A program made the translations under genes and the position numbers. A stretch of 64,000 bases of DNA, from positions 124,001 through 188,000 of the forward strand of contig JAWKJY010000005.1 in the NCBI GenBank assembly GCA_041393535.1, read 5' to 3'. Below, piece after piece: positions 18,121 to 27,298 of the stretch. Position 1 is the stretch's first letter. Every line of letters starts with the position of its first letter. The notes beneath the pieces were generated by a model. It was given only the letters and a program-made list of their open reading frames with translations. It was not told the DNA's origin and made no database searches. This DNA comes from JAWKJY01 sp041393535. Lineage in GTDB: Bacteria > Actinomycetota > Thermoleophilia > Gaiellales > Gaiellaceae.

Positions 18121-18873
18121 TCAGAACACCTCGGCGGGGAGGTCGAGCTCGCCGAGGCTCGAGAGCGCGAGGGCGCCGGTCAGGTCGTGGCCGCGCCCGC
18201 CGAGGAACGCGAGCAGCTGCCGGTAGTGGAAGGCCGCGTGCCAGCGCTGCGAGGCGAGCAGGTTCGCGTAGGTGATCGGCCCGCGCGGCGACTCGACGGC
18301 CGGGTCGCGCTCGACGAGGTCGGCCTCGCGCTCGAGCAGCCAGCCCTGCCAGGCGAGCTGGCGCTCCCGCGCGTACGCGACCAGCGCGGCCGCGTCGCGG
18401 ATCGCCGCCTCGCGCTCCTCGTCGCGCTCGGGCTCCCAGGGGAAGGTGCCGGTCTCGAACGCGCCGGGGAGCAGCTCGATCGGATGGAAGGTGTTCACCG
18501 TCAGGTTGCGGAAGGAGCGGTCGCGCGACGGCGTCGGCGCGGTCAGCGTCTCCCAGTCGAGCGGCGCGATCAGCTCGACCCAGGCCTCGAGGACGGCGCA
18601 GAGGTCCCAGGCGAGCCTCGTCACCTCGAGCTGCGGCGGCGCCGGTAGGCCCAGCATCGACGCGAGCTGGGAGACGTGGAGGATCGGCGAGGCGACGCCG
18701 CCGACGAGCAGCGACGGGATCGTCGGCCGGCCGGCGGCCTGCCAGCGGGCGGCGCCGTCGGGCTCGCGCAGGTTGACGGAGTCGAACGCGACCCCCTGCT
18801 CGCCGAGGAACTCCTCGGCCGCGCGGCAGGACGCTCAGGCGGGCTGCCCGAAGAGGGTCGGGCGATCGGACAC
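18121..18873 (-). CDS. Candidate selenoprotein: glutaredoxin-like domain (UxxC) fused to DinB-like domain
   Basis: 250 residues if the in-frame TGA at 18837-18835 (codon 13) is read as selenocysteine. From GTG 18873 the N-terminus reads RPTLFGQPA-U-ASC, placing Sec where glutaredoxins have the first Cys of CxxC and keeping Cys16. The rest of a Grx fold follows: RAAEEFLGEQGVAFDSVNL, then GRPTIPSLLVGG with the cis-Pro of thioredoxin folds. From about residue 78 a DinB-like four-helix region carries His-containing helices (NTFHPIELL, SQRWHAAFHYRQLLAF), as in mycothiol- or bacillithiol-dependent transferases. A hairpin with a bacterial SECIS layout lies 15 nt after the TGA. A leaderless -10 box 6 nt before the GTG fixes the start upstream of the TGA. 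A nonsense mutation or sequencing error remains possible. Confidence 0.72.
18802..18819 (-). promoter_or_regulatory. Candidate bacterial SECIS hairpin
   Basis: On the minus strand GCCGAGG-AGTT-CCTCGGC forms a perfect 7-bp stem with a 4-nt loop whose second base is G. The loop starts 22 nt after the TGA. Published bacterial SECIS rules call for a short apical loop with G in its first two positions and about 16-37 nt from the UGA, so this fits. It is also part of the coding sequence (AEEFLG). Confidence 0.6.
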
Positions 18874-18879
18874 GCGACC

Positions 18880-18885
18880 AGTCTA
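18880..18885 (-). promoter_or_regulatory. Leaderless -10 box TAGACT of the selenoprotein gene
   Basis: TAGACT on the minus strand lies exactly 6 nt before the GTG at 18873, matching other leaderless genes here. It supports a start 12 codons before the in-frame TGA. Confidence 0.55.
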
Positions 18886-18966
18886 CGCCGGCGCGCGGGC
18901 TCACCTCGCAGCCGGGGCAGGGACGCGGCAGAATCTCGCAGTCGGGCCTGGGAAGAAGGAGGGTGC

Positions 18967-20791
18967 ATGTCGATCCTGGAGTACGAGGTCGGGAAGAAGC
19001 CCGGGCCGCCGACGCGGCCGCGTGTCGAGGTCGACCCCGTCACCCTCCGCGTGCTCGGCGGCGCCTTCCACGCCGTCGCCAAGGAGATGGCCGGCGTCCT
19101 CTTCCGCATGTCCTACTCCTCGATCATCCGCGAGTCCGAGGACCTCGGCGCCGGGATCTTCGACGCGGAGGGGCGCGAGATCTGCGAGTCGGACACGACG
19201 CCGCTCCACATCGGCTCGCTGCCCTGGTACATCCGCGGCTTCATGCACCGGCTCGCAGGGAAGATCCAGGACGGCGACGTGATCGTCCACAACCACCCGT
19301 ACCTCGGCGCGTCGCACACGCCCGACATCGCCGTCGCGGTGCCGATCTTCTGGGAGGGCGAGCTGCTCGGGTTCAGCGCGGTCACCGCGCACGTGCTCGA
19401 CGTCGGCGGCTCCTTCCCCGGCATCAACGCGGACGCGTTCGACATGTACGCCGAGGCGAAGATCTACAACGGCCTGCGCTGGTACCAGGGCGGGGTGCTG
19501 AACGAGGACCTCGACCGGATGATCTTCGACAACGTCCGCACCGAGACGATGAACCGGGGCGACTTCGAGGCGATGCTCGCCTCGTGCGTCCTCGGCAAGG
19601 AGCGGTTCGTCCGGCTGCTCGAGCGCTACGGCGTCGACGTCGTGATGAGCGCGGCGTACGACTGGATGGACTACTCGGAGACGATGCTCCGCCAGGAGAT
19701 CGCGAGGATCCCCGACGGGGTCTACCGCGCGCCCACCGGCTGGCTCGACGACGACGCAGTCCACCGCGACACGCCGCTGCGCGTCGAGACGGCCGTGATC
19801 GTCGAGGGCGACGAGATCACGATCGACCTGACCGGCTCGAACCCCGAGGTGCCGACGGGCTACAACGTCCCCTTCGAGGGCTCGCTGCTGGTCGCGGCGT
19901 ACTTCGTCATCCGCACGCTGATGCTCGACGAGGCGCTCACGCCCGAGCGGATCCCGCAGAACGACGGCATCTTCCGCCCGGTCAAGGTGGTCGCGCCGAA
20001 GGGGACGATCTACAACCCGACCTTCCCGCGCGCCTGCTTCACGCGCTTCTGCCAGATCCAGCGCGTGATCGACAACACGATCCTCGCCGTCTCCGACGTG
20101 ATCCCGGAGCAGGTCACCGCCGGGAACTCCGCGGGCATCCACTTCTGCTCGTACTCCGGCTTCACCCGCGACACCGGCGAGTACTGGATCTACCTCGAGG
20201 TCAACGAGGGCGCCTACGGCGGCCGCTTCGGGAAGGACGCGCTCGACTCCGTCGACAACCTGATGGTCAACACGCGCAACAACCCGATCGAGGAGCTCGA
20301 CATGCGCTTCCCGATGCGCTGCGACCGCTACGAGCTGCGCGACGAGCCGAGCGCCCCGGGCCGCTGGCGCGGCGGCATCGGGATCGTCCGCGAGAACCGG
20401 TTCCTCACCGACGGCACGTACTCGAGCGAGGGCGATCGGCACAAGGACGCGCCGCGGGGGATCTTCGGCGGGCACGACGGGGCGGTCGCGCGGGTCACGC
20501 GCGTCCACGGCGGCGGCACGGACGAGATCCCGGCCAAGGTGACGGGCGTCCCGTGCCGGCCGGACGACGTCGTGCGCATCGAGGTGCCCAACGGCGCCGG
20601 CTACGGCGACCCGCTCGAGCGCGAGCCGGACGCCGTGCGCGACGACGTCCTCGACGGCTTCACGACGCTCGCGCTCGCGCACGAGGCGTACGGCGTCGCT
20701 CCCCACGACGCCCGCGCCGACGGGGCTGATGCTCGAGGTCGACGCTGCCGCGACCGAGGCGCGCCGGGCCGGCCCGGGCCGCGCGGGCTGA
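18967..20791 (+). CDS. hyuB: Hydantoinase B / 5-oxoprolinase B-type subunit, frameshift near the end
   Basis: About 607 residues. It starts at ATG with AAGGAGGG upstream. Family features are VDPVTLRVLGGAFHAVAKEMAGVLFRMSYSSIIRESEDLGAGIFDAEGR spread over the first 70 residues, then HNHPYLGASHTPDIAVAVPIFW and GNSAGIHFCSYSGF. The family hydrolyses hydantoins or 5-oxoproline with ATP, normally with a HyuA partner; none is adjacent. The reading frame breaks at the CCCC run 20701-20704: dropping one C gives LMLEVDAAATEARRAGPGRAG and a stop at 20791, a normal end for the family. This is a homopolymer indel and most likely a sequencing artefact. Confidence 0.85.
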
Positions 20792-20814
20792 GCCGGAGCG
20801 CTCCGGGGACGCAG

Positions 20815-21540
20815 GTGCCACGGCTGGTCGCGGGCGTCGTCGCGCTCGCCCTCGGGCTCGTCCCGACGGCGGCCGCGGCGCCCGCGACGGCCCGGGCATC
20901 GCGCTCGCCTGTCCCGCGGCCCTGCCGGCGGGCGGCTCCGTCGCCCTGCTCGCCTCGGGGCTCGCGTCGGGGCGGTCGTACCCGGCTCGGCGGTCGTGGC
21001 CGGCTCGCGCCCGATCGCGGTGCTGCTCGTCCGTAGGGGCCGGGCGGGCGATACCGGCGACGACGCGGGCGAGGCCTGCGGGCGGATTCGCTACGCGGGC
21101 GACGTCGTCCAGGTCGTGCAGGCCCCCGCGCCCGCGGGCGCGAGGACGGTGCGGGCGACGCTGCGGCTCGCGACGGCGAGGGGGACGCGCGTCGCCTCGA
21201 CCACCCTGCGGCTCCGCGTCCAGCGAGCGACGATCGACCCGCCGACGAGCCCGGACGGCACCGGGGGCGTGACGACCCTGCACGGGCTCGTCGTCGACGG
21301 CCGCTACGGCCTCGGCGTGGTCGTCGACTCGCCCGGCGGCTGCGCGCCGCAGCTCTCGCGGGGCGACTCTCCTCGCCGGCTCGTCGGACGCGTCGAGCTC
21401 GTCGATCTCGCGCGGACCCGGGCGCGCGTGCGCGCTGCCCCCGCGCACCGCTGTGATCGCCCACCTCGAGCTGCGCACGGCGATCACGGGGCGGTCGATC
21501 GTGCTGGCGAGCTCTCGGCGCCGTTCGGGGTGGTCGTCCC
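20815..21540 (+). pseudogene. Secreted protein remnant with several frameshifts
   Basis: GTG at 20815 begins a good signal peptide (LVAGVVALALGLVPTAAAAPA). The coding signal then changes frame near 20890 (GIALACPAALPAGGSVALLASGLASG), again near 20996 (IAVLLVRRGRAGDTGDDAGEACGRIRYAGDVVQVV), and probably near 21360, with VIAHLELRTAITGRSIVLASS as a late fragment. The beta-rich, Cys-containing pieces suggest a small extracytoplasmic protein. No family is recognised. The number of breaks is more than a single error would give, so either real decay or a poorly resolved stretch of assembly. Confidence 0.5.
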
Positions 21541-23557
21541 CCAGGCGAGCTTCAGCGTCCGGGGCCTCGACGTCGTCGGGAGCAGGGCGTCGTTGCCGGG
21601 GCGCTGGTGGTAGCCTGGCGTTCCTCGCGGTGCTGCGCTGCCTGGCGGTGAGGGTGATGGCGGCCCTGTACCGGCAGGCGCCGTCGACGAGCTGGGAGCC
21701 TGCTGGTCCTGGTGCGGAGGGTCTTCTTGCCGGCGGTGGCGATGACGGTCACGCTGCGCTGGCGCAGGCGGCGCGGTCGCTGACGGTGGTGGTGACGAGG
21801 CCGGTGGCGGTGGTGGCGTGGGGTGCGGTCGTGTCCTTCCCCCGGCGTCAGCGTCAGGCTCAGTCGATCGGGGGCGACCCTGCCCGCGGCGGGCGGCGGC
21901 GGGGTGCGGGGATGCGCTTGTCGCGGCGGCGGCCTGGTCGTCCTCGCCCGGGGCGCCGTTGGGTGGGGGTGGAGTCGGGGTCGGCCTCGGCCTGGCGAGG
22001 AGCTGGGCGGTGAGCGATGCCTGGCCGGGTGCGAGCGGGGTGAGCGAGAGGGAGAGGACGGCGGAGGCGCCGGGGGCGAGGTTGCGACGAGCGTCCAGAG
22101 CCGCCGGCGACGGCGCCCTGGCCGATCAGCGTCGGGGCGAGCGTCAGCAGGGTCGGCTGGAGCAGGACGCGCAGGCCGGTCGCGGCGTCGGGGCCGGCAT
22201 TCGTCAGGCGGACGGTCGCGCTGCCCTGGGTGGCGAGGGCGAGCGAGGCCGGGGCGCCCTCGATCGAGACCGACAGGTCGGCGGCCCGGCCGGCCAGCGA
22301 GCCCGTCGGCAGCGGCAGCGGCGCCGAAGAGGCGGTCTGCTCGTTCGCGTTGCCGTCGGCGCCGTCGCCGACCTGGCCGTGGAGGTCGAAGCCCCAGCAG
22401 GCGAGCGCGCCGTCGTCGGCGAGGGCGCACGTGAAGTACTCCCCGCTGGAGACCGCGACCGCCCGGCGGCCGCCGGGCAGGGAGACGGCGACCGGGGCCG
22501 GCTCGTTCGCGCCGCCGTCGACGCCGTCGCCGATCGCGCCCGCGGCGTCGTTCCCCCAGCAGGCGAGCGCGCCGTCGTCGGTCACGGCGCACGTGTGGTA
22601 CGTGCCGGCAGCGAGCGCGACCGCCGTCCGTCCTGCGGGCAGCGCGATCGGGGTGGGCGACACCTGGCCGGTCACGGGCGCCCCGTCGCCGACCTGGCCG
22701 TCGTCGTCGTTGCCCCAGCACGCCACCAGCCCGTCGTCGAGGAGCGCGCAGGTGTGGAGGTAGCCGGCGGTCGCCGCGACGGCCCGCCGGTTGCCGGGCA
22801 GCGCGATCACCACGGGGGACGGCTCGTCGGCGTTGCCGTCGGCGCCGTCGCCCACCTCGCCGCTGGCGTCCCGGCCCCAGCAGAGGAGCGCGCCGTCGCT
22901 GGCGATCGCGCAGGCGTGGGTGTCGCCGACGGCGACGGCGACCGCCGCGCGGTCGCCCGGCAGCGCGACCGCGACCGGGGCGGGCGCGTCGACGAGGGGG
23001 AGCCCGTCGCCGAGCATCCCGTAGCTGTCCGAGCCCCAGCACCACAGGCCGCCGTCGGCGTCGATCGCGCAGGTGGTCTCCCCGCCCGCGCTCACCGCGA
23101 TCGTCCGTCGGCTGCCCGGGAGCGGGACGGGGACGGGCGAGGGCTCGTCGGCGTTGCCGTCGGCCCCGTCGCCCACCTGGCCGCGGTTGTCGCGCCCCCA
23201 GCAGGCGACCGAGCCGTCGTCGGCGATCGCACACGTGTGGTGGATGCCCGCCGCGACGGCGACCGCCCGACGGCCGCCCGGGAGCGCGACCGGGGTGGGG
23301 CTCAGCTGGTCGCCGTTGCCATCGGCGCCGTCGCCGACCTGGCCGTAGGCGTCCTCGCCCCAGCAGGTGAGCCCGCCGGTGCGCACGATCGCGCAGGCGT
23401 GCACCGAGCCCGCGTCGAGGAGCCCGGCCTGGTAGCTCCTCGTCTGGCTCGCCGCGCGCTCGGCCCCGGCGGACGGCGTGAAGGCGCCGACGAGCGCCGT
23501 GAGCAGGAGCCCGACGAGCAGGGCCCGCGTGACCGTCCGATCGGGCGTTGCGCGCAT
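21540..23557 (-). CDS. Secreted RCC1-type seven-bladed propeller protein 1, C-terminus frameshifted
   Basis: It begins at ATG 23557 with GGAGGACGG just upstream. A signal peptide (LLVGLLLTALVGAFTPSAGA) is followed by seven repeats of about 54 residues, each with the core HTCAIxDDGxxxCWGxDxxGQVGDG. Each repeat holds two Cys, suggesting disulfides outside the cell. After the propeller comes a CARDB/DUF11-like segment (RAADLSVSIEGAPASLALA, VRLTNAGPDAATGLRV). Coding continuity is lost at about 22110; the C-terminal beta domain present in its paralogues is recognisable only in pieces (VAPDRLSLTLTPG, VTVIATAGKKTLRT) in other frames down to about 21545. Fifteen bp separate it from paralogue 2, so they form one operon. 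Binding partner unknown. Confidence 0.75.
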
Positions 23558-23572
23558 CCGTCCTCCGTTCGC

Positions 23573-25543
23573 TCAGGTGAGGCGCAGGGCCCGTGGCCTC
23601 GAGGTCGTGCCGAGGAGCGCCGCATTGCCGGGGAAGCTCGCGACGATCCTGACGCGCCGCGCTCCACCGCGCTGCGCCGCCGTGACGGCGATGGAGGCGC
23701 TGTACTGGCACGCGCCGTCCCGCAGCCGCAGCTTCACGCTGCGCCTGCGGACGGTCCTCGTGCCGCTCGTGACCTTCACCGTCACCGTGCCGCGGCAGCC
23801 GGCGCGGTCCGCGACCCGCGTGGCGACGAGCCGGCCCTGCGCGATCGTTCGGTGCGGCGCGGTCGCGTCACGGCCGACGGTGAGCGACAGCGTCAGGCGC
23901 TCGGGCGCGAGCCTGCGCGCCGCGACCGTGATCGCGGCCTCGGCCTGGTCGTCCTCGGCGGCGCCGTTCGCGGGGACGGAGTCCGGGTCGGCCTGGTCGG
24001 CAGCGGCGACCTGCGCCACGAGCGAGCCCGCGCCGACGGCGACCGGCGTCAGGCGGAGCTGGAGCAGGGTCGACGTGCCCGGCGCGAGCGTCCCGACCGT
24101 CCAGTGCGCGCCCGTGACCGTGCCCTGGCCGATCGTCGTCGCGGCGAGCGAGAGGAGCGTCGGGACGAGCTGGACCCGGAGGCCGGTGACCGCGTCCGGG
24201 CCGGCGTTCGCGACCCGCACGCCGAGGGTCGCGCCGACGCCGACCGCCGCCGTCGCGGGAGCTCCCTCGATCGCCACCGAGACGTCCGCCGCGCGGCCGG
24301 CGACCGAGCCCGGCGCGAGTGGGCGAGGCGCCGTCCCGATCGACGTCTCGTCGGCGTTGCCGTCGGCGCCGTCGCCCAGCTGACCCGCGAGGTCGATCCC
24401 CCAGCAGCTCACGCTGCCGTCCTGGGCGAGCGCGCACGTGTGCTGGAACCCGGCGTCCACGGCGAGCGCGACGCGACCGCCCGCGAGCGAGCCCGCCACG
24501 GGCGCCGGCTCGTCGGCGTTGCCGTCCGCCCCGTCGCCCACCTGGCCGAAGGCGTCGTAGCCCCAGCAGGCGAGCGCGCCGTCGTCCGTGATCGCGCAGG
24601 TGTGCGAGCCGCCCGCGCTGACGGCCAGCGCCCGGCGTCCGCCGGGCAGCGCGATCGCGACGGGCGCGGGCTCGTCGGCGTTGCCGTCGGCGCCGTCGCC
24701 GACCTGGCCGCTCAGGTCGTAGCCCCAGCAGGCCAGCGACCCGTCGTCGAGGATCGCGCAGGTGTGGCTCGTGCCGGCCGTGATCGCCACGGCGCGTCGG
24801 CCCGCCGGGAGGGAGGCGAGCACCGGGGCGGGCTCGTCGGCGTTCCCGTCGGGACCATCCCCGAGCTGGCCGTTGATGTCGTGGCCCCAGCAGGCGAGCG
24901 ACCCGTCGTCGAGGATCGCGCAGGTGTGGGTCGCGCCGGCCGCAACGGCCGCGGCCCGGCGACCACCGGGCAGGGCGACGAGCACCGGGGCGGGCTCGTC
25001 GGCGTTGCCGTCGGCGCCGTCGCCGACCTGCCCGAAGCCGTCTGCGCCCCAGCACGCGAGCGCCCCGTCCGCGAGGATCGCGCAGGTGTGGTCGCTCCCG
25101 GCGACGACCGAGGTCGCGCGGCGCCCGCCGGGCAGCGCGACCCCGACCGGAGCGCGCTCGTCGGCGCTGTCGTCGGCGCCGTCGCCGACCTGCCCGGACA
25201 GGTCGAAGCCCCAGCACGCGAGCGAGCCGTCGTCGAGGAGCGCGCACGAGTGACGGGAGCCCGCCGCGACGGCGACCGCCCGGCGGCCGGCCGGGAGCAG
25301 CACCGCGGCGGGCGCCGGGTGGTCGGCCTCGCCCTCCGGCCCGTCGCCGACCTGGCCGGTCGAGTCGAGGCCCCAGCAGACGGCCGACCCGTTCGCGAGA
25401 ACGGCGCACGTGTGGTTCGCGCCCGCGGCGACCAGCCCGGCCTGGAACTCGCGCGCCTGGCTCGAGCCGCGCTCGGCGAGCGCGGGGGCCGCGAGCAGGA
25501 GCGCGAGCGCCGTGACCGCCGCGATGGTCGTCGCCGCCCGCAT
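23573..25543 (-). CDS. Secreted RCC1-type seven-bladed propeller protein 2
   Basis: 656 residues, intact. Signal peptide (TIAAVTALALLLAAPALA), then seven 54-residue repeats such as HTCAILDDGSLACWG followed by GQVGDGADGNADEPAPV, enough for one closed seven-bladed RCC1-like propeller. Next is a CARDB/DUF11-like domain (DVSVAIEGAPATAAVG, VRVANAGPDAVTGLRV), a charged linker, and a C-terminal beta-sandwich (VTVKVTSGTRTVRRRSVKLRLRDGACQYSA, RVRIVASFPGNAALLG). Such proteins are exported; ligand and role are unknown. It has a leaderless-type -10 box and leads an operon with paralogue 1. Confidence 0.85.
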   Translation of the reverse strand: MRAATTIAAVTALALLLAAPALAERGSSQAREFQAGLVAAGANHTCAVLANGSAVCWGLDSTGQVGDGPEGEADHPAPAAVLLPAGRRAVAVAAGSRHSCALLDDGSLACWGFDLSGQVGDGADDSADERAPVGVALPGGRRATSVVAGSDHTCAILADGALACWGADGFGQVGDGADGNADEPAPVLVALPGGRRAAAVAAGATHTCAILDDGSLACWGHDINGQLGDGPDGNADEPAPVLASLPAGRRAVAITAGTSHTCAILDDGSLACWGYDLSGQVGDGADGNADEPAPVAIALPGGRRALAVSAGGSHTCAITDDGALACWGYDAFGQVGDGADGNADEPAPVAGSLAGGRVALAVDAGFQHTCALAQDGSVSCWGIDLAGQLGDGADGNADETSIGTAPRPLAPGSVAGRAADVSVAIEGAPATAAVGVGATLGVRVANAGPDAVTGLRVQLVPTLLSLAATTIGQGTVTGAHWTVGTLAPGTSTLLQLRLTPVAVGAGSLVAQVAAADQADPDSVPANGAAEDDQAEAAITVAARRLAPERLTLSLTVGRDATAPHRTIAQGRLVATRVADRAGCRGTVTVKVTSGTRTVRRRSVKLRLRDGACQYSASIAVTAAQRGGARRVRIVASFPGNAALLGTTSRPRALRLT

Positions 25544-25551
25544 GGCGACCG

Positions 25552-25557
25552 AGCATA
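25552..25557 (-). promoter_or_regulatory. Leaderless -10 box TATGCT of RCC1 gene 2
   Basis: TATGCT on the minus strand ends 8 nt before the ATG at 25543. Confidence 0.45.
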
Positions 25558-25593
25558 CGCGGGCCCGGTGCTCGGCTCAATCCCGCGGGCGGG

Positions 25594-27276
25594 CTAGCGC
25601 GATCGGAGGAAGTCGAGGTCGCAGCCCTCGTCGGCCTGCGTCACGTGCTCGAGGTAGAGCTTCCCCCAGCCGCGCTCGTAGTGCGGCGGCGGCGGCGTCC
25701 AGGCCGCGAGGCGGCGCGCGATCTCGTCCTCGGGCACGACGAGGTCGATGCGGCGGGCCTCGACGTCGAGCGCGATCTCGTCGCCGGTCTCGACGATCGC
25801 GAGCGGCCCGCCGGCCGCGGACTCGGGCGCGACGTGGAGGACGACGGTGCCGAAGCTCGTCCCGCTCATCCGGGCGTCCGAGACGCGGACCATGTCGGTC
25901 ACGCCCTCGCGCAGGAGCCTCCGCGGCAGCGGGATCTGGCCCCACTCGGGGAAGCCCGGCCCGCCGATCGGGCCGGCGCCCCGCAGCACGAGCACCGTGT
26001 CGGGCGTGACCGGCAGGTCGTCCCGGTCGATCTCCGCGTAGAGCTGCTCGCGGCTCTCGAAGACGTACGCGGGCCCGCGGTGGCGCAGCAGGTGCGGCGA
26101 GGCGGCGGTCGGCTTGATGACCGCGCTCCTCGGCGCGAGGTTGCCGTAGAGGACGGCCGTCCCGCCCTCCGGCGCGCGCGGCTCGGCGCGCGGACGGATC
26201 ACCGCGCGGTCCCTGCACTCGGCGGCCGCGACGTTCTCGCCGAGCGTCCGACCGTTCGCGGTCGGCGCGTCGAGGTGGAGCAGGTCGGTCAGCTCGCGCA
26301 GCACGGCCGGGACGCCGCCGGCCGCGAAGAGGTCCTCCATCAGGTGCGCGCCCGACGGCTTCACGTCGACGAGGAACGGCGTGCGCCGGGAGATCCGGTC
26401 GAAGTCGTCGACCGAGAGCGGCACGCCGAGCCGGCCTGCGATCGCGAGCAGGTGGACGACCGCGTTCGTCGAGCCGCCGATCGCCATGTCGAGCGTGATC
26501 GCGTTCTCGAACGCCTCGCGCGTCATCAGCCGGTCGGGCGTCAGGCCCTCGTCGACCATCTCGACGATGCGCCGGCCCGACGCCTCGGCGAGCGCGGCCC
26601 GGCGCGCGTCGACGGCCGGGATCGCGGCCGCGCCGGGGAGGGTCGTCCCGAGCGCCTCGGCCATCGCGGCCATCGTCGAGGCCGTCCCCATCACGGTGCA
26701 GTGGCCGGGGCTTCGCGCCAGCCCGCCCTCGATCTCGCAGAGCGCCTCGTCGTCGAGCTCGCCCGCGCGGTGGCGGTCGAACAGCTTGCGCCCGTCCGTG
26801 CCGCTGCCGAGCCGCTGCGTCCCCCAGAGCCCGCCCAGCATCGGCCCGCCCGTGACGACGATCGCCGGCACGCCGGCCGAGGCCGCGCCCATCAGCTGTG
26901 CGGGCGTCGTCTTGTCGCAGCCGCAGAGGAGGACGACGCCGTCGACCGGGTTCGCCCGGATCGACTCCTCGACGTCCATCGCCATCAGGTTCCGGTAGAG
27001 CATCGCCGTCGGCCGCATGAAGACCTCGCCGAGCGAGATCGTCGGGAACTCGAGCGGCAGGCCGCCCGCCTGGAGGACGCCGCGCTTGACGGCCTCGGCG
27101 AGCCCGCGAAGGTGCGCGTTGCAGGAGTTGAGGTCGCTCGCCGAGTTGGCGATCCCGATCACGGGCCGCCCGTCGAAGACGTCGTGCCCGAACCCCTCGC
27201 TGCGCAGCCACGCGCGGCGCGCGAAGGCGTAGTAGCCGGGCCCGGAGAACCAGTCCTGGGAGCGACGGCGGGCCAT
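25594..27276 (-). CDS. IlvD/Edd-family sugar-acid dehydratase
   Basis: 560 residues from ATG 27276. Iron-sulfur and Mg-site motifs of the family are present: NSASDLNSCNAHLRGLAE, LLCGCDKTTPAQLMG and SPGHCTVMGTASTMAAM hold the three cluster Cys, and AIGGSTNAVVHLLAIAGRLG and SDARMSGTSFGTVVLHV are conserved. The C-terminal GWGKLYLEHVTQADEGCDLDFL is typical of pentonate/hexonate dehydratases of the arabonate-xylonate-galactonate group and not of valine-pathway IlvD. It would turn an aldonate into a 2-keto-3-deoxy acid, the substrate of the KDPG aldolase and KDG kinase found 5 kb away. It sits between two RCC1 genes and has its own leaderless promoter. Confidence 0.85.
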   Translation of the reverse strand: MARRRSQDWFSGPGYYAFARRAWLRSEGFGHDVFDGRPVIGIANSASDLNSCNAHLRGLAEAVKRGVLQAGGLPLEFPTISLGEVFMRPTAMLYRNLMAMDVEESIRANPVDGVVLLCGCDKTTPAQLMGAASAGVPAIVVTGGPMLGGLWGTQRLGSGTDGRKLFDRHRAGELDDEALCEIEGGLARSPGHCTVMGTASTMAAMAEALGTTLPGAAAIPAVDARRAALAEASGRRIVEMVDEGLTPDRLMTREAFENAITLDMAIGGSTNAVVHLLAIAGRLGVPLSVDDFDRISRRTPFLVDVKPSGAHLMEDLFAAGGVPAVLRELTDLLHLDAPTANGRTLGENVAAAECRDRAVIRPRAEPRAPEGGTAVLYGNLAPRSAVIKPTAASPHLLRHRGPAYVFESREQLYAEIDRDDLPVTPDTVLVLRGAGPIGGPGFPEWGQIPLPRRLLREGVTDMVRVSDARMSGTSFGTVVLHVAPESAAGGPLAIVETGDEIALDVEARRIDLVVPEDEIARRLAAWTPPPPHYERGWGKLYLEHVTQADEGCDLDFLRSR

Positions 27277-27282
27277 CGCGCC

Positions 27283-27288
27283 AGGATA
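27283..27288 (-). promoter_or_regulatory. Leaderless -10 box TATCCT of the dehydratase gene
   Basis: TATCCT on the minus strand lies 6 nt before the ATG at 27276, within 22 bp of the end of RCC1 gene 3. Confidence 0.5.
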
Positions 27289-27298
27289 GTCGGGCCGC

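Noticed and set aside
20815..21036. Extension of hydantoinase B to 786 residues
   Set aside because: The apparent long protein joins HyuB to the next gene's signal peptide only because a homopolymer frameshift removed the HyuB stop.
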